From Nitrospira sp. (GTDB taxonomy: Bacteria > Nitrospirota > Nitrospiria > Nitrospirales > Nitrospiraceae), in assembly GCA_024998565.1 (NCBI GenBank), contig JACOEM010000014.1, positions 24,236 through 88,235 on the forward strand: a stretch of 64,000 bases of DNA, written 5' to 3'. The translations under genes and the position numbers were made by a program. This document shows positions 27,087 to 35,606 of the stretch, one piece after another. Below the pieces are notes generated by a model. It made no database searches, was not told where the DNA came from, and saw only the letters and a list, made by a program, of their open reading frames with translations. How positions within the stretch are numbered: the stretch's first letter is position 1; each line of letters begins with the position of its first letter.

Positions 27087-29939
27087 CTAACGGGGCTGAG
27101 CCGGGTCGGTTGGTGTCATTTGACGCTCGAGCACGGCGACGAGTTGCTGAACCGTACGTTCGAGCTGGGAGAAGAGGGCAGGGGCTTCGGCGAGCGTCCC
27201 GAGACGTCCGTTGGCCTCCAACTGACTGGCCACGAGCACCACTTCCGGTGCGCACAAGTTGCCTGCCGTGCCTTTGAGGCTATGAGCCGCCCGCTCAAGA
27301 GCGACGCCGTCGGCTTGCTTGATGGCCGCTTCGATCTCCTGGACCATGATCCGGTGTCGCTCCAAGAACAGACGAATCAACTGATCGAACAGATCCACAT
27401 CGCCGCCGATATTGACCAGCATCGTGCTCGCGTCGAACACGCGGGCATCGGTCTTCGTCATTTCACGGGGAGGCGTCGGGGCCGGTGCATGGTCCGGTGT
27501 CGCGAGGGGAGCCCACCGCTGCAAGATTCTACCGAGATCGTCGGTCTTCACCGGTTTGGAGAGATAGTCATCCATACCGACGGCTTTGCAGCGCTCGCGG
27601 TCTCCCGGCATGGCGTTCGCCGTCAGCGCAATGATAGGGATATGGGCGCGGGTGCCGGATGCGGCGGGCTTCTGTTCCTGCTCGCGAATGCGGCGGGTCG
27701 CCTCATATCCATCCATCGTCGGCATCTGACAGTCCATGACGATCGCGGCATAGAGACCTCGTTCAAATGCCGCCACGGCCTCCTGGCCGTTCGATACAAT
27801 GTCCGGCTGATACCCGAGGCGGTCCAGCATACGCACGGCCAGCTTCTGGTTCACCACATTGTCTTCTGCAACGAGGATACGCGGGCGGGCACGCTGTTCG
27901 GCCAAGGTGTGACGGGTGATCAATGTCGGGGCGATCGTCGGTCCCGCCGCCACCCCTGGAGCGGTGGCGGTGGCTGATCCCTGCAGACCGAACACGACGC
28001 GGAGACAGCCTTGAAGCTGGTCATGACGTACGGGCTTCGTCAGGTAGGCCGTAAAGCCTGCGCGCCGCGCTCGTTCGGCATGCCCCGGCTGGATCAGGGA
28101 GGTCAAGACGATCAAGCGAACCCCGGCACCCTGAGGGTGGGCTCTGATCTCCTGAGCCAGTTGAAGTCCATCTTTCCCCGGCATCAGCATATCGAGCACC
28201 GCCGCATCGTAGGGCCGGCCCTGTGCGGCAGCCTGTTCGAGCATCAGAATGGCTTCATCGGCATGACGCGCCTGGCCGTCCTGCATCCCCCAGCCTGATA
28301 CGAGATGATGAAGAATGGTGCGATTGGACTCATTATCGTCCACGATCAGAATACGGCGATTGCTCAACTCGACCGAAGGAACGATGGCCGGCGCACAGAC
28401 CGCCTGCTTCTGAAATCTCGCCGTGCACCAGAACGTGGTGCCCTGGCCCGGTTGGCTGCGCAGCCCGACCTGACCACCCATGAGTTCCACCAATTGTTTG
28501 GAGATGGCGAGCCCCAGTCCCGTCCCTCCGTATTTTCTGGTGGTGGAACTGTCGGCTTGGGTGAAGGCCTGGAACAGCCGTGACTGCACGTCTTCGCTGA
28601 TGCCGATGCCGGAGTCCGTCACTTCGAACTTGATGATGACCTCGGAAGGGGAGTCGCGTTCCAGAAAGGCCTGCAACGTGACTTCTCCTCGCTCGGTGAA
28701 CTTGATGGCGTTGCCGACGAAATTCGTCAGCACCTGACGCAGCCGTCCGGGGTCGCCTCGTAACGCGTTCGGCACGGCGGCATGGACGAGGCCCGTAATC
28801 TCCAGGCCTTTACGCTGAGCCCGTTCCGCGAACTGAGACAACACGTCCTCAACGGTCGTACGCAGATGAAAATCGAGGTGTTCCAATTCCAACTTGCCCG
28901 CCTCGATCTTGCTGCATTCCAGCACATCGTTGATGAGCGAAAGTTGCGCTTCTCCGCATTGCTGAATGGTATTCGTGAAAGACCGTTGCTCTTCGGTCAA
29001 CGGTGTCTCCAGCAACAAGCTCGCCATCCCGATCACGCCGTTCATCGGCGTGCGCAATTCGTGCGTGATCATGGCTAGAAACGACGACTTCGCCCGTGCC
29101 GCGGTCTGCGCCTGCTGAAGTGCCTGGTCCAACTGGCGGTTGCTCTCGCGAAGACGATCAGCGGTCTCGTTGAGCGCCCGGTGGGTGGCATGCACTTCAC
29201 TCAGATCAATGGCAAAAGCCCGCACGAGGCCGTGTCCGGGGACCGGGCAGAGAGTCCAGCTATAACAGGCTTCGCCTCGCACGACGTCCTGGGACGTCAA
29301 GGTTCGTCCTTCCAATAAGCAGGTCGCGACAAGCGCGGGGAGGTTGTCCGGAAGGATCTCCGGCTTTCCTGCAAGGTCGTATCCGAAGCGACCGAGTACG
29401 TCTGCCATGGCCGGATTCGCATAGACCAGATTTCCGTGCCGGTCGATTTCCACGATCGGATAGGGACTTTCCTCGGCCACTTCGGCCAGACGGTCACGAT
29501 CTTTCTCCAATTCGACTTCGCGTGACACATCGCGCAAGGTCATCAACGTGGCGACCGAGGGAATTCCGGAGATGCGAAGGTGTTGCCATTCGATCACAGT
29601 GGAATTGCCGGTTTCGCTCTCATCGTGACTGGCCGCCTGGCCGGCGTGAGAAAACGGCTCGTCAGGCAGTTTCACGATTCCCGTGGCGCGAAGCGAGTCG
29701 CTCAGATCGAGCCGCTGACCGAGGAGATCCGACAGCGCTTGTCCGGCACAGCCCCCCGGAGATCGCCTGAACAGACGAGCAGCGGTCCGATTCGCGAAAA
29801 TAACGGTTTGCTCGGCCCCCAGAAGACAGATGCCCAGCGGCACCGCATCCCACAGCAGGGTTAAGACCTCCGGTGGGACGGCCAGGCCGGCTGCGTGCTG
29901 GGGCTGCGGGGTGCGTGGATGCTGCGGATGATTCGTCAC
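27087..29939 (-). CDS. BarA/GacS-like hybrid sensor histidine kinase
   Basis: The 950-residue protein has no clear membrane segment. Domains in order: two PAS-like sensor domains (about 20-140 and 150-250), HisKA with phospho-acceptor His293 (MITHELRTPMNG), HATPase_c (N-box Asn410, GIGISED, GGTGLGLAISK), a first receiver (phospho-acceptor Asp583), a second receiver (Asp736, MDCQMPTMDG), and an HPt domain with His886 (AAHSLKGTAGN). This is the architecture of tripartite hybrid kinases that feed a separate response regulator. No partner regulator is adjacent. It overlaps the HD-GYP gene upstream by 4 bases and shares its operon. Proximity to csrA is suggestive of a Gac/Csr-like link but unproven. 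Confidence 0.93.
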   Translation of the reverse strand: MTNHPQHPRTPQPQHAAGLAVPPEVLTLLWDAVPLGICLLGAEQTVIFANRTAARLFRRSPGGCAGQALSDLLGQRLDLSDSLRATGIVKLPDEPFSHAGQAASHDESETGNSTVIEWQHLRISGIPSVATLMTLRDVSREVELEKDRDRLAEVAEESPYPIVEIDRHGNLVYANPAMADVLGRFGYDLAGKPEILPDNLPALVATCLLEGRTLTSQDVVRGEACYSWTLCPVPGHGLVRAFAIDLSEVHATHRALNETADRLRESNRQLDQALQQAQTAARAKSSFLAMITHELRTPMNGVIGMASLLLETPLTEEQRSFTNTIQQCGEAQLSLINDVLECSKIEAGKLELEHLDFHLRTTVEDVLSQFAERAQRKGLEITGLVHAAVPNALRGDPGRLRQVLTNFVGNAIKFTERGEVTLQAFLERDSPSEVIIKFEVTDSGIGISEDVQSRLFQAFTQADSSTTRKYGGTGLGLAISKQLVELMGGQVGLRSQPGQGTTFWCTARFQKQAVCAPAIVPSVELSNRRILIVDDNESNRTILHHLVSGWGMQDGQARHADEAILMLEQAAAQGRPYDAAVLDMLMPGKDGLQLAQEIRAHPQGAGVRLIVLTSLIQPGHAERARRAGFTAYLTKPVRHDQLQGCLRVVFGLQGSATATAPGVAAGPTIAPTLITRHTLAEQRARPRILVAEDNVVNQKLAVRMLDRLGYQPDIVSNGQEAVAAFERGLYAAIVMDCQMPTMDGYEATRRIREQEQKPAASGTRAHIPIIALTANAMPGDRERCKAVGMDDYLSKPVKTDDLGRILQRWAPLATPDHAPAPTPPREMTKTDARVFDASTMLVNIGGDVDLFDQLIRLFLERHRIMVQEIEAAIKQADGVALERAAHSLKGTAGNLCAPEVVLVASQLEANGRLGTLAEAPALFSQLERTVQQLVAVLERQMTPTDPAQPR

Positions 29940-31189
29940 GAGCGAGCACCCACGGCAGGTTCAAGGTAGTGCGGGAGATCGACCTGTTCCAGTTTTGGAT
30001 CCAATGCCCGAAGAATGGTGCGGGTCGGTTGGTCGGGCGGTTGGTTTTGCAGGTCGACTTCGAAAGGCTCCTGCTGACTCTGCCCTTCAGCTCCCTTGAT
30101 AATTCGGATACGTGGTCTCAACCGGTCTTCATGATTCAGACCGACGACCAATGCGCATTCATTGGTATTCAGCTTGATGAGACTCCCCAGAGGGTAGACG
30201 CCCAAGGCCTTGATGGCGACCTCCACCAGCGTCTTCTCATACCGGCCTTTCGCTCCCAAGACGAAGAGCTGCCGGATCGCATCGTGCGGCAACAGCGGCG
30301 GACGGCCATGGCGCGCACTGACTAAATCGTCGTAGCTGTCCGCCAAACCCACCAGTTGCGCCAACGTGGAGACACTGTCGTGCTTCAGGCGTTGAGGAAA
30401 CCCGCTCCCGTCCTGATATTCATGATGTTGCAGGATAATGCGAGAGACCGCATCGGGGACCGTGCCCACTTGAGCGAGTACGGTAGCCGCCAATTGCGGG
30501 TGCTGTCTCATGAGGACCTGCTCCTGATCGGTCAGCGGGGTGGTCTTTCGATACAGGTTACGCGGGAGCCGCACGTAACCGATGTCGTGAAGCAGAGCCC
30601 CCAACCCGAGCGCTTCCAGATCGGCTTCCGCACAGCCGTTTTCCACCGCCAGAATGAGCGTGAGCACGCAGACATCCATGCCATGGCTGGCGAGGGTGGC
30701 GTCGAAACGTCGGACTTTATCCAGACAGAACTGGATCAGCATCGCTTCCGGCTGTGCCACGATCTGCTCCAGGAGCCTGCTCACGATCGGCTTCAGGGCC
30801 GCGATCTTTGGCGGGTTACCCGCTTCGAGGTCACTGAAGACGCGTTCCACGGCAGCCATGCTTTCCCGATAGGCTGCGGCAGCCACTGCAGCGTGCGAAC
30901 TCTGCTCGCTCTCCTGCGGCACGACGGCTTCAACATTGGCCGGCGGCGGTTCTTCCGGAGGAGGCACGGCGGCCGGCGCTGGCGGGGTGGCAGCCCCGAC
31001 GTCCAGCCCGCGGTCAGTATCGATGGTGACGACGAGGATGCCATGGCGTTTGAGTTGCACGATGTCGTCGGGATTTGAAACCAACCACTTATGGAGGAGA
31101 AACGGAGTGCGGTACCAAGGCTGATCCAAACCGGCGATAAACATGCCGACGGTGAGCTGATCGATAGAGATGTGCTTTGTCGAAGCCAT
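29936..31189 (-). CDS. HD-GYP domain protein, probable c-di-GMP phosphodiesterase
   Basis: The 417-residue protein has an N-terminal DUF3391-like domain (residues 5-60, ISIDQLTVGMFIAGLDQPWY), a Pro/Ala-rich linker (66-95), and a C-terminal HD-GYP domain (about 155-370). Metal-binding residues are visible: His169, the HD pair His201-Asp202 (LLHDIGYVRLP), and HHEYQDGSGFPQRL near residue 255. The signature is GFP rather than GYP, a conservative change found in some active members. Predicted activity is hydrolysis of c-di-GMP. It precedes and overlaps the hybrid kinase gene by 4 bases, and has a sigma-28-like site upstream on the minus strand. Confidence 0.9.
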   Translation of the reverse strand: MASTKHISIDQLTVGMFIAGLDQPWYRTPFLLHKWLVSNPDDIVQLKRHGILVVTIDTDRGLDVGAATPPAPAAVPPPEEPPPANVEAVVPQESEQSSHAAVAAAAYRESMAAVERVFSDLEAGNPPKIAALKPIVSRLLEQIVAQPEAMLIQFCLDKVRRFDATLASHGMDVCVLTLILAVENGCAEADLEALGLGALLHDIGYVRLPRNLYRKTTPLTDQEQVLMRQHPQLAATVLAQVGTVPDAVSRIILQHHEYQDGSGFPQRLKHDSVSTLAQLVGLADSYDDLVSARHGRPPLLPHDAIRQLFVLGAKGRYEKTLVEVAIKALGVYPLGSLIKLNTNECALVVGLNHEDRLRPRIRIIKGAEGQSQQEPFEVDLQNQPPDQPTRTILRALDPKLEQVDLPHYLEPAVGARS

Positions 31190-31266
31190 ATCAGAGCTGT
31201 ACCTACTGCCAACACGGATTGGATTGAGCGCAGTGTTTCCGGTGATTCATCTATGATGTAACGTTC

Positions 31267-31294
31267 ATATCGGTTGATCAGAGGCCGGTCTTTA
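31267..31294 (-). promoter_or_regulatory. Sigma-28-like promoter for the HD-GYP/kinase operon
   Basis: On the minus strand, TAAA-N16-ACCGATAT: perfect -35, 6 of 8 at -10, the same 16-base spacer as the flgM site. It ends 77 bases before the HD-GYP start codon. Confidence 0.5.
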
Positions 31295-31325
31295 CCTGTG
31301 CGACCACTTAGATCCACCGGTTCCT

Positions 31326-31352
31326 TCAGGTCTTGCGAAAGGCGACCGATAG
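31326..31352 (+). promoter_or_regulatory. Sigma-28-like promoter for the PilZ gene
   Basis: TCAG-N15-ACCGATAG: -10 matches 6 of 8 bases, -35 matches 2 of 4, spacing exact. It ends 47 bases before the PilZ start and is divergent from the minus-strand site at 31267. Confidence 0.4.
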
Positions 31353-31399
31353 AGCTGACGAGGGTGCGTCTACGCACCTGCAGGGTGGGGGAAGAGTCT

Positions 31400-32113
31400 A
31401 TGAGCGAACTGGTTATTCATCGTCATCCGTCCTCGTTTCTGTCGGTCGGTCTCTCGCTTCAGCTCAGCGTGTCGCAGGACGACACGCGGGGGCAATACGG
31501 CTCATCGGTCCTGGGGTGGAAACACCGGAGCTGGATCGTCTGTGAATGGCCGTTTCATTTGGGGCAGCCGGTTCCTTGCGTGAAAGGAACCATCTGCCTG
31601 CTGCGGTACATCCATGAAGGAAACATGATCGGATATCGCACGAAGGTGCTGGACACGCAGATGCAACCCTTCCCGTTTCTGCTGCTCGCATTTCCCTCCG
31701 AGCTGGAAGAGGTGCCGCTCCGGAAGCACGGGCGGGTATCGGCCCAGGAGCCGATTGTCTTGTCTGTCGTGCAGGAGTTCGCATCCAACCTGCCAAATGA
31801 ACCCCCGATCCGAATCGGCGGGCTCCTGAAGGATTTGAGTGCCTCCGGCTGCGCCGTGCTCATTCAACGTCCGGTACAGGACTTTTACCCGGGGATGGCT
31901 CTGCTTGTTGAGTTTGAAATCACCGGCACCGGACACGTCAACAATCTGACAGGGGTCGTCCGAAACCTGTCACCGCAGGCCGACGGAACGCATCTTGGTC
32001 TGGAGTTCCGGTTCGACGGCAAAGAAACGATCGAGTACCGGGGCTGGGGAGGATCAGTGCGGAACGCGCTTGAATCCTTCGTACATCGTAAACATACCTT
32101 CGAGTCCGCCTAG
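31400..32113 (+). CDS. YcgR-like PilZ domain protein
   Basis: The 237-residue protein has an N-terminal beta-rich domain resembling the YcgR/FlgBrake N domain (LGQPVPCVKGTICLLRYIHE, then MIGYRTKVLDTQMQPFPFLL). A PilZ domain follows from about residue 110. Both c-di-GMP binding motifs are present: RKHGR (RxxxR) and DLSASG (D/NxSxxG). YcgR-type proteins bind c-di-GMP and slow the motor at the switch complex. The ATG at 31400 follows GGGGGAAG by 6 bases. It is divergent from the HD-GYP/kinase operon, so the enzyme and effector may be co-controlled. Confidence 0.88.
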   Translation: MSELVIHRHPSSFLSVGLSLQLSVSQDDTRGQYGSSVLGWKHRSWIVCEWPFHLGQPVPCVKGTICLLRYIHEGNMIGYRTKVLDTQMQPFPFLLLAFPSELEEVPLRKHGRVSAQEPIVLSVVQEFASNLPNEPPIRIGGLLKDLSASGCAVLIQRPVQDFYPGMALLVEFEITGTGHVNNLTGVVRNLSPQADGTHLGLEFRFDGKETIEYRGWGGSVRNALESFVHRKHTFESA

Positions 32114-32222
32114 ACTGCAGCGGTTGCCGATGACTGGGAAGTTTTTGCCCGGTCCTGTGCCGCCACTCGCTCCCAACGCCCGGAAATCCCGTCGTTTCAA
32201 TTCCTCCCGCCATACACGCCAG

Positions 32223-32238
32223 TGGCATACATCTTGAT
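32223..32238 (+). promoter_or_regulatory. Weak sigma-54-like site before the glycosylation block
   Basis: TGGCATACATCTTGAT has a perfect -24 element and right spacing but TTGAT at -12, losing the critical C. It lies 71 bases before the first gene of the block; no better promoter was seen in 32114-32309. Confidence 0.3.
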
Positions 32239-32309
32239 TGGTATCCCGTTGCCACACCTCGTCCTGTGAGGGACGCAGGCCATGTTCAGGAGCAAGAGGG
32301 ACGACAATC

Positions 32310-33503
32310 ATGACGCTTCATACACAGAGTGCCAAGCTCAATCCTCGCTGGTGTCTCGCACAGGATACGATCGACCGGCAGGATATCGACCATTTGATCG
32401 AGTGGCTGCGGACCTATCCTCGCCTCACCAAGGGGGCGGTGACCCTCGACTTTGAACGCCAATGGTCGGAATGGCTGGGGCGTCCCTATTCGGTACACTG
32501 CAACTCCGGTTCGTCGGCCAATCTGTTGATGTATTACGCCTTGCTGCGCTCCGGCAAGCTGCGCAACACGAATGTGATCGTCCCGAGTGTCGGATGGGTG
32601 ACTTCGATCGCTCCGGCGATTCAATTCGGCTTCACACCCATCATGTGCGAGGCCGATCCTGATACCTTCGGACTTGACCTCAATCATCTGGAAGACCTCT
32701 TACAACGCCATGACGCGCAGACGGTATTACTCGTTCAAGTGCTCGGCGTCCCGCATCGCATGCAGGAACTGCAGACCCTGAAGGACCGATACGGGTTTTA
32801 TCTGCTCGAAGATGCCTGCGCCGCCATCGGAGCGGAATATGGCGGCAAGAAGATCGGCACATTCGGCGATATGGCGAGCTTCTCCTTCTATTTCGGCCAT
32901 CAGATGTCCACGATCGAAGGCGGCATGGTGTCGACCAGCGACAAGCATCTGGCGGACATGCTCCTGATGCTGCGCAGCCACGGGTGGAGCAAGGACCTCG
33001 ACCAGAGTAGTCATCAGGCATTGGTGACGCAATACCAGGTCGACGATTTCCACTCGCCCTTCGTGTTTTACGAGCCGGGCTTCAATCTCCGCTCAACGGA
33101 TCTCAATGCCTTTATCGGCATCGAGCAACTACACAAACTGGACTGGATGACCGGGCAACGTCAGGCCAATCATGAACGATACCTGCAGCACTTGGGCGGG
33201 CGGTTCTATACGCAGCGCCCGCCGAAAGGGAGCAAGGTCGCCAGCATCTCCTTCGGGCTGCTCGCGGATTCGACGGAGCAACGTCGTCGAATTGTCCGGG
33301 CGTTGGTCGCAGAAGGAGTGGAAACGAGAATCTTCTCCGCCGGCAACCTAGGGCTCCATCCTTTCTGGATGAACCGCTACGGGAAGGCCAGTTTCCCTGT
33401 CGCGGACCGCGTGCATCATTGCGGCTTCTTCCTGCCCAATCACGCCTCCATGAACGAACAGGATGTGGCTCACATCGCACGGATTGTCCTGGAGGCCGCG
33501 TGA
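32310..33503 (+). CDS. DegT-fold sugar 3-dehydratase (ColD/E1-like)
   Basis: The 397-residue protein is a DegT/DnrJ/EryC1 family member: NSGSSANLLMYYALLRSGKL near residue 65, VLGVPHRMQELQTL, LLEDACAAIGAEYGG with cofactor Asp168, and a C-terminal NLRSTDLNAFIGIEQLHKLD. At the position of the catalytic Schiff-base lysine the sequence reads SFYFGHQMSTIEGGMV, so His197 replaces Lys. That replacement defines the PMP-dependent 3-dehydratases ColD (GDP-4-keto-6-deoxymannose) and E1/RfbH (CDP-sugar). The predicted reaction is removal of the C3 hydroxyl of an NDP-4-keto-6-deoxy sugar, not transamination. The substrate nucleotide is unknown; neighbouring GDP-type enzymes favour GDP. Confidence 0.87.
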   Translation: MTLHTQSAKLNPRWCLAQDTIDRQDIDHLIEWLRTYPRLTKGAVTLDFERQWSEWLGRPYSVHCNSGSSANLLMYYALLRSGKLRNTNVIVPSVGWVTSIAPAIQFGFTPIMCEADPDTFGLDLNHLEDLLQRHDAQTVLLVQVLGVPHRMQELQTLKDRYGFYLLEDACAAIGAEYGGKKIGTFGDMASFSFYFGHQMSTIEGGMVSTSDKHLADMLLMLRSHGWSKDLDQSSHQALVTQYQVDDFHSPFVFYEPGFNLRSTDLNAFIGIEQLHKLDWMTGQRQANHERYLQHLGGRFYTQRPPKGSKVASISFGLLADSTEQRRRIVRALVAEGVETRIFSAGNLGLHPFWMNRYGKASFPVADRVHHCGFFLPNHASMNEQDVAHIARIVLEAA

Positions 33504-33555
33504 CAGCATTGGTGTATGTGAGCAGCTATGTATTCACCGTGGAGCTTGTTCGATC

Positions 33556-34503
33556 ATGACGACAGCCTCGACCCATGTGCTCGTGACCGGCGGCGCCGGT
33601 TATCTCGGCTCCGTGCTCAGTAAACGTTTACTGGAACGTGGCTACAAGGTCACCGTCCTGGACAATTTCATGTATCGCCAAAACAGTTTGATGGATTGTT
33701 GCGGCGAGGAGGGCTTCCAGGTGGTGCGTGGCGATTGCCGCGACGAACGCCTGTTGACCGATCTCCTGCGAACGGCCGACCTCATCATTCCGCTTGCGGC
33801 GCTGGTCGGGGCACCGCTCTGTGACCGTGATCGCGTCGGAGCCTACACGGTCAACTTCGAGGCCGTTCAGCTCTTGTGCAAACTGTCTTCTCCCCGGCAG
33901 CGGATCATTTTTCCCGTCACGAACAGCGGCTATGGCATCGGGCAACCGGGCGTACCCTGCACGGAGGAGTCACCGCTACGCCCCATCAGCCTCTATGGCG
34001 AAACCAAAGTGAAAGCCGAGCGGGTGGTGTTGGACCGCGGAAACGCCATCACGCTGCGCCTGGCCACGGTGTTCGGCGTATCGCCCAGAATGCGCATGGA
34101 TCTGCTGGTCAACGATTTCGTCTGGCGCGCCGTGCAGGATCGCGCCGTCGTCGTATTCGAAGGACACTGTAAACGCAACTATATCCATATCCGGGACGTC
34201 GTCCGGACGTTTCTGCATGCCATCGATCATTTCGACGAGATGAAAGATCGTCCGTATAACGTGGGCCTGGACGATGCCAACCTCTCGAAACTCGAACTCT
34301 GCCAGGTCATCCAAACGCTCATTCCGCATTTCGTGTCGTTCGAGGCGCCGATCGGCGAGGACCCCGACAAGCGCGACTATATCGTATCCAATCAGCGTCT
34401 ATTGGCAACCGGGTTCAAGCCGGAGTGGTCCTTGGAACGCGGCATTCGTGAGTTGATGAAGTGTTACACGATCATCAAAGCCGGTCAGTATGCCAATGTC
34501 TGA
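33556..34503 (+). CDS. NAD(P)-dependent sugar-nucleotide epimerase/reductase (SDR)
   Basis: The 315-residue extended SDR has the dinucleotide site VLVTGGAGYLGSVLSKRLLE at residues 8-27, the NAD-binding Asp of VLDNF, and the catalytic YGETK (LYGETKVKAERVVLD). The catalytic Ser/Thr position lies in VTNSGYGIG. It could be an epimerase, or a reductase of the 4-keto or branched product, as YerF is in the CDP-yersiniose pathway. It lacks features I would rely on to call a GDP-mannose 4,6-dehydratase. The start at 33556 is chosen because GGAG precedes it and the coding similarity begins there. Confidence 0.85.
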   Translation: MTTASTHVLVTGGAGYLGSVLSKRLLERGYKVTVLDNFMYRQNSLMDCCGEEGFQVVRGDCRDERLLTDLLRTADLIIPLAALVGAPLCDRDRVGAYTVNFEAVQLLCKLSSPRQRIIFPVTNSGYGIGQPGVPCTEESPLRPISLYGETKVKAERVVLDRGNAITLRLATVFGVSPRMRMDLLVNDFVWRAVQDRAVVVFEGHCKRNYIHIRDVVRTFLHAIDHFDEMKDRPYNVGLDDANLSKLELCQVIQTLIPHFVSFEAPIGEDPDKRDYIVSNQRLLATGFKPEWSLERGIRELMKCYTIIKAGQYANV

Positions 34504-34533
34504 TTCGGAATCGGGTGGACGGGGAGGGCATCG

Positions 34534-35604
34534 ATGATTATCAGTCGAACACCGTTCCGGATGTCCTTCTTCGGCGGGGGTACCGATTATCCCGTGTGGT
34601 TCCGTGAACATGGCGGCGCCGTCCTCGCCACGACCATCGATAAGTATTGCTACATCAGCTGCCGCCGCCTGCCGCCGTTTTTCGAGCACCGGTCGCGCAT
34701 TGCCTATTCACGCATCGAGTTGGTGAAGAGTCATGACGACATCGAACATCCAGCCGTTCGCGGAGTCCTGAAGTATCTCAACATCAACGACGGCCTGGAG
34801 ATTCACCACGACGGAGACCTGCCGGCCCGCACGGGGTTGGGATCGAGCTCGTCGTTCACGGTCGGCCTGCTCCACACGCTGTACGCGCTGCAGCACATCA
34901 TGCCCAGCAAGGACCAGCTGGCCCAAGCAGCCATCCACGTCGAGCAGAACGTGCTGGGCGAAGCCGTCGGATGCCAGGATCAGGTCCTCGCGGCGCATGG
35001 CAGTCTCTGCAAGGCCACGTTTTTTCCGAACGGAGAGATCGGCCATACCCCCATCATCATGCAGCCCGACCGGCTTGCCGCTTTCCAAAGCCACCTGCAG
35101 CTCTACTTCACGGGCTTCTCCCGAATTGCCTCGGAAGTGGCGCGGGAGCAGATCGATCGCACGAAGCAACGCACAGCCGAACTGTTTGCCATGTTGCAGA
35201 TGGTGGAGGAGGGCATCGCAATCCTCACCGGCGGCGGCGATCTGGCTGCGTTTGGAACCCTGCTCCATGAAGGCTGGATGCTCAAGCGGCGCCTGACGTC
35301 ACGGATCACGACTCCGGCCATCGACGAGATTTACACGGCGGCAAGAGCGGCCGGCGCACTGGGCGGAAAGTTGCTGGGCGCCGGAGGCGGGGGGTTCATG
35401 CTCCTGTTTGCCAAGCCCGAGGACCATGAGCGGATTCGCCTGGCGCTGCCCGGGTTGTTACAGGTTCCGTTTAAGTTTGAGGGTCTGGGGACACAGATCG
35501 TGTTTTATCAGGAAGATCATCTCATGCTCGACGACGTGTGGGCGCAGCACTCGGCGGATACGGCCTCCCAGTTGAAGGCCGCGTTACTCGGAAAGGCGGC
35601 GTGA
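34534..35604 (+). CDS. GHMP-family sugar kinase, HddA-like
   Basis: The 356-residue protein opens SRTPFRMSFFGGGTDYPVWF, the N terminus typical of D-glycero-D-manno-heptose 7-phosphate kinase (HddA). It continues with the GHMP ATP-binding loop PARTGLGSSSSFTVGLLHTL near residue 97 and the C-terminal GGKLLGAGGGGFMLLFA. HddA phosphorylates the anomeric carbon of heptose 7-phosphate. The adjacent nucleotidyltransferase fits the next activation step. The isomerase GmhA and the phosphatase GmhB needed for that pathway are not in the window, so a hexose or fucokinase-like substrate is possible. Confidence 0.85.
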   Translation: MIISRTPFRMSFFGGGTDYPVWFREHGGAVLATTIDKYCYISCRRLPPFFEHRSRIAYSRIELVKSHDDIEHPAVRGVLKYLNINDGLEIHHDGDLPARTGLGSSSSFTVGLLHTLYALQHIMPSKDQLAQAAIHVEQNVLGEAVGCQDQVLAAHGSLCKATFFPNGEIGHTPIIMQPDRLAAFQSHLQLYFTGFSRIASEVAREQIDRTKQRTAELFAMLQMVEEGIAILTGGGDLAAFGTLLHEGWMLKRRLTSRITTPAIDEIYTAARAAGALGGKLLGAGGGGFMLLFAKPEDHERIRLALPGLLQVPFKFEGLGTQIVFYQEDHLMLDDVWAQHSADTASQLKAALLGKAA

Positions 35605-35606
35605 CA

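Noticed and set aside
32240..32254. Second sigma-54-like match TGGTAT-N4-TTGCC
   Set aside because: Spacer is one base short, which abolishes sigma-54 recognition in known promoters.
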